This document shows, one piece after another, positions 56,281 to 64,000 of a stretch of DNA of 64,000 nt. Position 1 is the stretch's first letter; each line of letters opens with the position of its first letter. Position numbers and translations under genes: made by a program. The stretch is from Candidula unifasciata. Its lineage: Eukaryota; Mollusca; Gastropoda; Stylommatophora; Geomitridae. The notes under the pieces are model-generated. The model had not been told where the DNA came from. It ran no database searches and saw only the letters and a program-made list of their open reading frames with translations. The stretch spans positions 289,501 to 353,500 of the forward strand of contig CAJHNH020001101.1 in NCBI GenBank assembly GCA_905116865.2, given 5' to 3'.

Positions 56281-56469
56281 ATTAATCACATACAACCACA
56301 AATCTGCTATGAGTGAAATGTTCTTCAGCTGGTCATCCATATCTCCCAAGCATACAATACAACAACACAGGTTCTATATAGCACGTCAAGAACACTTTTT
56401 TCTCACTGCAGCTGAGAGGGCAGGGAGTTGGTATTGCTAACCCTCAAAGCCATGGGTTCAATTCTACAT

Positions 56470-56665
56470 CAAGGCAGGTGATGTGGTCAGCATCATACAG
56501 GCCGCCTTTACTTCTCAGGACTGTCCCAGGTACCTACTCATTGCTTGGTCGACCTGGTAGCCAAAGTCATTAAAAAAAAAGTCTCGCCCCCGCCAGGGAG
56601 CGATTCTATAACCTTCCGATCCACAGGCGAGCAGTCTAGCCGCTATGCCACAGCGACTCCCTATT
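56470..56665 (-). repeat. tRNA-derived SINE, family A, 3'-truncated
   Basis: Minus-strand head GTCGCTGTGGCATAGCGGCT then AGACTGCTCGCCTGTGGATC. The body stops before the usual CCTTTACT end. Confidence 0.8.
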
Positions 56666-56689
56666 AGGAGGATGGGATCAGTTATAGTT

Positions 56690-57830
56690 ATGCCTGGTGG
56701 CACATGAGGCTTCAGAGGACTTTCTATGCTTTCCTGTCCTGTGCAATCTTCAGTGCAGTTTTCCATGAGATGCCGCACTCATGTCACTTTCCATCATTCG
56801 TCTCCATGTTGTTTTTGGGCTGCTTTGTTCTCTTTCTCTCTGGTATCCATGTGAGAGCTGTTTTGGCAGGTATATCAGGATTCATACTCATAACGTGGCC
56901 AAGCCATTTCCATCTTCTCTTGGTTGTCATACTGTCTAGAGTTTCTTTGTTTGTGACTTGAAGTAGTTTAGTGTTTATGATTGTATCTGGCCAGAAAATT
57001 TGATAATTCTACGTAGAAATGTGTGGTGGAAGGTGGACAGCTTGTGTGCATCCTTTTTGGTCATTCTCTAGCATTCTGCTCCATAAAGAAGAACTGGCAA
57101 AATGATGCTCTTGTAGAGTCGGAGTTTCGTTCCTCTGGAGTAACTGTTGGATTTCCAGATTCACCTCATCCTTCCAAAAGCAGCTCTAGCTTTGTTCAGG
57201 CGTGACTCTATGTCTTCCTCTATCCTTTCCAGTAGGGACACCACGCTGCCAAGATATATGAAATGTTCTACATTTTCAAGTATTTGGTTATTTATGGTCA
57301 CTGGTTGTTGGTTTGGACTGTTTGTCATGATCTTAGTTTTTCTTTGTATTTATTCTCAGTCCCACCATTTCTGCTGCGCAGTGTAGTCCGTTACTTTTCT
57401 CTTGTATATGATCATGTTTATGTGATAGGAGTGCTATATCATCTGCAAAATCAAGGTCCTCAAGCATGGTGAATGGAGTCCATCGTATGCCTCTCGATGT
57501 CTTGTCTACTGTGTTCTTTAGTATCCAATCAATCACAAGGTTGAAAAGGAGGGATGATAAAACACATTCCTGTCTTACACCTGTCTTTACTGGGAACATT
57601 GTATTGTAATTTTTTATACTGCAGGAAAAGTTTTTACAGAAGAGAGCAATTATATTGACTATCTTTTCTGGAATTCCATAATGTCATACATTTTTCCAGA
57701 GCCTGTCTCAATGGACGCTGTCAAAAGCTTTCTCAAAATCCACAAAATTAATATATATATACTTCTCTGCCATTCATTGCATTGTTCTAAAATGTCACCT
57801 AGGGTGAAGATGTGCTTAGTAAGAGGGTAG
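56690..57830 (-). pseudogene. LINE reverse-transcriptase remnant (FADD)
   Basis: The minus strand from about 57745 reads FVDFEKAFDSVHRDRLWKNV, then GVRQECVLSSLLFNLVIDWI and LEDLDFADDIALLSHKHDHI with GLHCAAEMVGLRINTKK. These are RT motifs of an RTE-like non-LTR element. The C-terminal part continues to 56690, where GCACATGAGGCTTCAGAGG matches 46357-46380. Stops at several places. Confidence 0.9.
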
Positions 57831-58302
57831 GATAGGTAGTTTTTTTTTTTCTTTTTTTCCTCCACATGTAGTAAATCCTATTATACCGCACAAAACAGTT
57901 ATACTAACAGCTACATAACCTGTAGTCCTGTCTGGGTTGGAAATCAGGATAATAATTCTCTCTGATTCCTGCAAAGCGAGCGTGGTGCCACACGCTTCAG
58001 TTTTGCTTCTCTGTTTTATTAGCTTCAAGTGGGCCCGCAAAACAAATTCCTGATTATCAGATGGGCCTTGGGTGTAAAAAGGTTGCGGAACACGGACACT
58101 AGACAACAAAACTGAGATTCAAATTCAGACACAGCAACCAGCTACTGTTTTATTACATGTTCAGATTTCTTTGTACAAAAAAACACAGAAAAAAAAAAAA
58201 AAAACAGAATACAGAAAACAATTATTTTAAATGGTATAACAAAAATAAAAAAACGAAACCTGGTCAACAATCCTGGCATACCTCATAAAGTAACTGACCA
58301 CT

Positions 58303-58359
<57 letters not shown>
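58303..58359. repeat. poly-G tract, ~57 nt
   Basis: Uninterrupted G run. The complementary proline frame is an artefact. Confidence 0.93.
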
Positions 58360-58360
<1 letters not shown>

Positions 58361-58719
58361 TGCTATATGTCATAACATGTACACATACATGGACAAATAC
58401 AGTATTCTGTACACTCCTGGTACATACAGGGTTCATGATTTTCTATATTTGATGATGTGATGTGTTTGTTCTATCCCTATGATGTGCACAAGCAGAGAAA
58501 CTGAGGCAGACTAGAAAGAGCAGTATCGCTAATCCCACACTTACTGCGGCTTCCAGCTGTTGTCTGCACTGCTCAAGAACTTTCCAGGCTCATATTTGAC
58601 TAAACAGCCACCATCATACTTATAATCAATTATCATTACTATTTTGTATGAGAAGTGCTCTTCATCACTTGTGGTGGACGAACAACAACATGATGTCAGA
58701 GCTAATATGTTCTCTCTCT

Positions 58720-59345
58720 GATGTGTGTGTTTGACCTCTGTGAATTGAGTGTACTTATTCCATCTCTGTGATGTGAGTGTGCTTATTCCATCTCTGTGAA
58801 TTGAGTGTACTTATTCCATCTCTGTGAAATTAGTGTGCTTCTGTGAATTGAGTGTGCTTATTCCATCTCTGTGAATTAAGTGTGCTTACTCCATTCTGTG
58901 ATGTGAGTGTTCTTATTCCATTTCTGTGATACAAGAGCTTGTTTCTTCTATCCCAGTGATAAGATAGCTTGTTTCTTCTTTTCCAGTGACCCGATAATGT
59001 TTGTTCTATTCCGGTGATGCGATAACTGTTTTATTCCTGTGATGCTACAGCTTGTCTGCCCTATCTCTATGATGTGAGAGCTTGTTTGTTCTATTCCTGT
59101 GATACGAGAGCTTGCTTGTTCTATCCATGTGATACGAGAGCTTGTCCTATCCCTCTGATGCAATGGCTTGTTTGTTCTATTCCTGTGATGGGAGAGCTTG
59201 TTTGTTCTGTTCCTGTAATGTGATAACTTGTTTGTTCTATTCCTGTGATGCAATGACTTGTTTGTTCTATTCCTGGATGCGCTGACTTGTTTGTTCTAAC
59301 CCTGTGATATCAGTGCTTGTTCGTTCTATTGCTGCTATGTGTTTG
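58720..59345. repeat. degenerate ~30-bp tandem repeats
   Basis: Two related unit types: GTGAATTGAGTGTACTTATT then CCATCTCT (58738-58925), and GTGATGCGATGACTTGTTTG then TTCTATTCCT (58925-59340). Confidence 0.85.
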
Positions 59346-59619
59346 TTCTGTGTTAGAAGTGGGGATTTATTTTGTGAAAGAAGGCTGTTCAGTCTCTACA
59401 AGAGTGTTAGATAAAGCATGAGCTTCACAGCTCCAGCAACAATCACCATGGATTTCCATAAGAACTGCACTCATAAATTAAACTATGCATCCATAAACAA
59501 ATCAACATCAGATCGAGAGGCTGCAGTGACCGCAACTTTATCTGAAACTGTCTCAGAGTCAAGTAATCGCAACATCCTTAACTTTATCTGATTCTGTTAT
59601 GCATTATTAACTTTAACTC

Positions 59620-59935
59620 TCTATACCTTATAAATGTCACAAAGACACATAATTGTAGCTTTATCAACCATGTTTAAATCGGTCACAGGAAGAAGTAATT
59701 GTAGTATAACTTATTACTACTTTTATCTTAAACTGTCACAGAGACAATTAATTGTGGCACTGCTAAATTTATTTTAAACTGTCACAGAGACAATTAATTG
59801 TGGCATTACTAACTTACATTTTACTGTCATAGATACTAGTAATTGCATCTACTAAAGATATCTCAAACTGTCATAGAGGCAAGTGGTTGTGGAATTACTC
59901 ACTTCAACTCTCTCAAACTGTCACTGGCTAAGTAT
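59620..59935. repeat. degenerate ~50-bp tandem repeats
   Basis: AACTGTCACAGAGACAATTA, ATTGTGGCA and ACTTTATCT-like pieces recur about five times with drift. Confidence 0.75.
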
Positions 59936-60289
59936 TTGTAACATCACTGAAATTAACCCACTTTATCTCAATCAGAATCTAAAACAGAAATACTGGCTGC
60001 ATCAGAGTTTGCATGACCAGCTCTGTGTTTCCTCAAGTAGTGACAGTGTCAACCCTTATATGACAACTTCAAGCACGTTTAATAAACACTAATTTGACAG
60101 GCAAAAACAGGTCAGCAAAATAAATAACACACACTTAAAGCAAATAAAGTGAAAACTGTGAAATGTAATAGTTTATGAGTTATTACAAATGACTGTCCTG
60201 TCGCTGCTTGTAACCAAGGTAGCACCTTTAGGTGCACCTGTGGCAATCTACATCGAAATAGAGACCAGCTTTTTATACAGCAGCCCCTG

Positions 60290-60420
60290 TTTTGTGGGGC
60301 TAACAACTCCCATTGTATGGAGCTAACAGGAACTATTGTGTGGAACTAAAAAAAAAAAGTCCCCAATGTATGGAGCTAACAGGAACTATTGTGTGGAACT
60401 AAAAAAGTCTATGATGTTTC
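60290..60420. repeat. short tandem duplication
   Basis: TGTATGGAGCTAACAGGAAC then TATTGTGTGGAACTAAAAAA occurs twice in direct succession. Confidence 0.85.
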
Positions 60421-60649
60421 TCCATGATACCCATATGAGCAACTCCTTCTGAGTTGAGCTACACAAAAAAAAAACCACTTCTGTGTGATACTACACTATG
60501 GTGTAGTGGTCATCAAGACCACTATTATGTATGGAGGACTGCCTTATAGCAGCCCATTCTGGGTGAAGCTACCTCTCACAACGAGCCAGTACTGTGAGGT
60601 GTACACTATAATATAAACCCTCTTTATTCAGCACGCCCTTTTTTGTGCG

Positions 60650-60820
60650 GAGGCACTACTGTGTGGAGCTGCCATCTCACAAGCCTACTGTGTGGTACTA
60701 CACTATGATGTATCCCTACTTCATGCAGCAGCCCCTATTGAGTGGAGCTGCCATCTCACAAGCCACTGTTGTGTGATACTACACTCTGGTGTATCCCTAC
60801 TTCATGCAGCAGCCCCTTTT
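60650..60820. repeat. ~85-bp tandem repeat, two copies
   Basis: GTGGAGCTGCCATCTCACAA, GTGTGATACTACACT and TATCCCTACTTCATGCAGCA each occur twice. Confidence 0.8.
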
Positions 60821-61624
60821 GTGCAAGAATACATTTTCACCATTCACAACCTCCTCACTTGGGACGGTAATTTCTCAAACCAAAACTAGAAGACCACAAA
60901 CAGAAAAAAACTTGCAGGTCATTAAAAAACTAGTGATAAACTTCATCTCTTGTGGGGAAAAAAAAAAAAAAGCAAAAATGGAAGCTATGAAAATATATAC
61001 AAAGCAACCTTTTGAATGCTTCAAAACAAACAACAGCCATAGTGGTGTATAAATTAATGCACCGGCTTATGTCAACTGATGTACACAGCTGAAATCCCAT
61101 CCAGTGGTGACAATCTTGTTCCCATTTAGTGTAACTCTAGGGTCAACCCGAATTCATAATGTGGGTGCTAGAAAGTCAGGATGCTAAGATGATTCATGAT
61201 GTGGATGCAAGAAAGATCCTAACTTCATCATCACCTGACACTAACTTATCACTGCTCACTTAGTTACAAAATAGTTAAGTATGTAGAAAAGTGAAGGAGC
61301 CTCTTTACACCAGTGGCACATCTGGCAAATAATGCTACAGTTCAGACTGCTCTAGGTGATCTCAAATATGGCGAATTTATGTTGTGAAGAACACTTTGTT
61401 TATTCCCTAGATTACCATATGCTGGAACTCTTATCTGGATAAGATCAATTTCTTATAAGAAGAACTATTGGTGAATTTCTGCTTATCAGGTCTGCACTGT
61501 ACTCACATAGTTCTACTGACCAACTGAAACTTAGATTGTGATGTTGTTCACATCCCCTTGGCCAACTTCATATGGCAGGACATTATCAGGTTTCTATTTA
61601 AGGCAGGGTTGAAGGTAAGAGAAT

Positions 61625-61815
61625 ACAGTTCAACGTGTTGTAGCTGACAGACATGAGCCTTATTTACTAAGGGTATGACATTTATGATTAATCAACACAG
61701 AAAAGGCATTATCTGTCACTTTAGTGTTGGAGCTGAAAAACATGAGGCTTTTATTAAGGGCATGAGATTTATGACTAATCATCACAGAAAAGGCATGATC
61801 TGCCATTTTACACTT
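61625..61815. repeat. ~105-bp tandem duplication
   Basis: ATGAGGCTTTTATTAAGGGC and ATCACAGAAAAGGCATGATC each have a diverged partner about 105 bp upstream. Confidence 0.8.
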
Positions 61816-61819
61816 GTGT

Positions 61820-62780
61820 AGCTATTGAGGAGGAGTTTGGAGCACTAATGAATCTATCCAGAAAGCTGTAACAATAGTCCTAAAATCTAAAATTATGTGC
61901 CATCTCCATAATGTAGGTTGGCCACAGTGCATCCCACTGCTGCCTTTGTTAATATAACATGGTGAGGCTCCCATCTCTTCCACAGTGGGACTCTCATAGC
62001 ATGGTGCGAAAAACATGGGAACAGTTTTTGTTTTTTTCCAAATCTCCATTGTGGGGAAACAAACCCTAGTACTCATGAAAGTGTTAACTCACTTGCTCAC
62101 CTCTAAGCCACAGAGTCGACGACGTCCAGTCCTTACTTATCACTAAAAAACCAATGATGATAAAAGCAACCCTAACTTCGTCACAGTATCAGAAGACACG
62201 GAAGGTGACCATTATCTGCAGACACCTGAAGAAAAGGGAACTCATGCGTCCAGAATCACACCAAGTATGACTGACTGTTGTCTTTATATGTACCAATCAA
62301 CGTTGCATATGTGACTGTGCTGTTTCTTAGGTTCAGCCATACAATGCTAAAGAAACCTGGCCAACGCTGTGATTGTGTTGCTATCATTATGTTCTAAGAA
62401 GTGCCTCATGTTACCATGAATGAATGGACATTATTCATGAGCACAGCTAAACATGTTATTTATGTTTTCACATCTGATGTTTAGTCATACACTTATAAGA
62501 ATCAAGCACCATAAAACATGGTCATCTATTTGCTGGTGTACCGAACGGGAACAGAAACAAATAAACTAAACAGAGGAAAAAATTGGGGAAAAAAAACATG
62601 AAGAGAAAACCGAACATTTCGACCAGTCTTTATCAAAGAGTAACACAATAAGAATCCTAGACACCAGCTCCCAAACAGGGGTGTCATGTGATGAAAAGTA
62701 TAAATAGGAAGAGTTGTTGCGAAGCAAAACATAAACGAAAGAATTAAAATAACAACAATTAAATCAGAAATGCTCCCAGA
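61820..62780. other. intergenic, nothing recognised
   Basis: No coding family, RNA gene or named repeat was recognised. Scattered short frames only. Confidence 0.5.
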
Positions 62781-62784
62781 CCAA

Positions 62785-63045
62785 CCCAGCCAGAAAATGG
62801 ATGTCTGGCAGAGCACTGGAAAGTAAAAGTGGCAGATGTGATACCGACACCACCGAGTGTCGGCTGATCTATTAAAAAAATATGAGTATCTATTTAAAAA
62901 AAATTTGTTTTGGTGTCCAGGTCGACCCAACCTCAAATGGGAACCAAGTGAAGTCCTGAGAAATAAAGGTGGCCGGCGTGATTTTGACCACATCTTTATC
63001 GAGTGCCAAATTGGTCTATTAAATGAAAACCTATATGGTAGGTAG
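62785..63045 (+). repeat. SINE family A, two partial bodies
   Basis: GTGTCCAGGTCGACCCAACC, AAGTCCTGAGAAATAAAGGT and GAGTGCCAAATTGGTCTATT form the family-A body. A shorter similar piece (GAGCACTGGAAAGTAAAAGT) precedes it at 62811. No tRNA head. Confidence 0.65.
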
Positions 63046-63364
63046 GCAGGTAATTGTACCCCACCAGGACATCACACAAGCGATGCACAAAGTGTATCGC
63101 CCAAAGCGATCGCCCATGGAGAGATCCCAGAAACCCCTTTCAGCCGTTAGGCCATATTTATGGCCCGGCTACATTCAGGGCCCCCAGCAAAAGCCAGGGT
63201 GAGGCTTCAAATACCAAAAAATTGTCTACCACAAGGCGATGACCCCAACTGGTTCATTTATGAATATAGACCTAGGTGCCTAATACAGCTCAAGGTGTGG
63301 AAAGGGTCCTTCACTTTACTTATTATAAAAACAAATTGGAGTCTAGCATCAATTGTCTGATGTT

Positions 63365-63630
63365 AGTCAAGGACCCTTTATCATGCCTTTAGGAGTATAG
63401 GGCATACAGGGCTAGACCTATATTTTATAGACCAAATGGCACAAGATGGGTGATGTGGTCAGCATCACGCCGGCCACCTTTACTTCCCGGGACTGCACTC
63501 GGTACCCACTTAAGGCTGGGTCTACCTGGAAGCCAAAGTAATTTTTGAAAAAAAAATGCGGCTCCGCCAGGGAGCAAACCCACGACCTTTCGATCCGCAG
63601 GCGAGCGTCTATTTGCTCCGTCACAGCAAA
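63365..63630 (-). repeat. tRNA-derived SINE, family A
   Basis: Near full-length. The minus-strand head reads GACGGAGCAAATAGACGCTC then GGTCGTGGGTTTGCTCCC, a clear B box, and the body ends GATAAAGGGTCCTTGAC. Confidence 0.85.
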
Positions 63631-64000
63631 TGTATGATGTGCCACTTGAATTTAAAAAAAAAAAAAGCAAATATTTGCATGAAGGCATGATGAACACTAA
63701 TTCCTGCAGGACACAGAACATCTAAACTATGAATCTGGTTCCTGATACCAGTACAACTTTAATCACCCCACATTGCAACACTGTAGGAATATTAGAAGTT
63801 GGCCAAATACAGACTGAATAACTAAAACTGGAAACATGGCTTTATTTGAGTAACCACTTGTGTCCAGTATTTACTATTACAATTTGGAAAAAAAAATATT
63901 TAAAAAGACGCACAGCTACTGAAAGGAACATAATTATTCTGTCACAATTCCGACATTCAAATTCTTTATAATTTAATGACTGAAACTGTTCGAACTGCCT

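Noticed and set aside
58060..58100. Reverse-oriented hAT-like terminus (GGTGTAAAAAGGTTGCGGAA)
   Set aside because: It resembles the left end of the MITE at 22403, but no partner end or target duplication was found, so only a possible fragment.

Overview
This window is eukaryotic nuclear DNA from an invertebrate animal. It has long introns with GT/AG splice sites, dense tRNA-derived SINEs, degraded LINEs, DNA-transposon remnants, many minisatellites and long poly-C/poly-G runs. The protein sequence and repeat style suggest a lophotrochozoan, probably a mollusc; that placement is inference.

One protein-coding gene was found. It is on the + strand from 94 to 44422 and encodes NPC1 (Niemann-Pick C1), the lysosomal/late-endosomal cholesterol exporter. 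Its 5' part (signal peptide and most of the N-terminal sterol-binding domain) lies upstream of the window. I could assemble 23 coding exons whose reading phases all agree across 22 introns, giving 1154 residues and a stop codon at 44420-44422. The exons cover the end of the N-terminal domain, the proline-rich linker and TM1, TM2, the middle luminal domain, the sterol-sensing domain, the cysteine-rich luminal domain, the C-terminal membrane block and a divergent cytosolic tail.

The most unusual structure is in the introns. Four minisatellites each include one of the gene's own exon-intron junctions: the acceptor of the exon at 12217 (53-bp units), the donor of the exon at 18181 (about 140-185-bp units), the donor of the exon at 25540 (14 units of 45 bp) and the acceptor of the exon at 32244 (about 68-bp units). 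Each array therefore carries a series of decoy splice sites. The 45-bp array stands out: every unit is in frame and stop-free, and each carries a usable donor, so choice of donor could add 15-residue blocks just before a transmembrane helix.

Other intronic content includes a truncated mariner (12.65-13.26 kb), a piggyBac-type element with TTAA target sites (16.3-17.4 kb), three hAT-type MITEs with 8-bp target duplications, several tRNA-SINE families, LINE fragments, and a 2-kb pyrimidine tract inside a candidate inverted-repeat element (33.55-36.68 kb).

From 44423 to 64000 no host gene was recognised. After a probable 3' UTR come a (TA)n tract, a 1.9-kb array of 20-bp units (46.96-48.83 kb), a Tc1-like MITE with a nested SINE (50.94-51.74 kb), two substantial LINE reverse-transcriptase remnants on the minus strand (52.4-54.3 and 56.7-57.8 kb), and further SINEs and degenerate tandem repeats.
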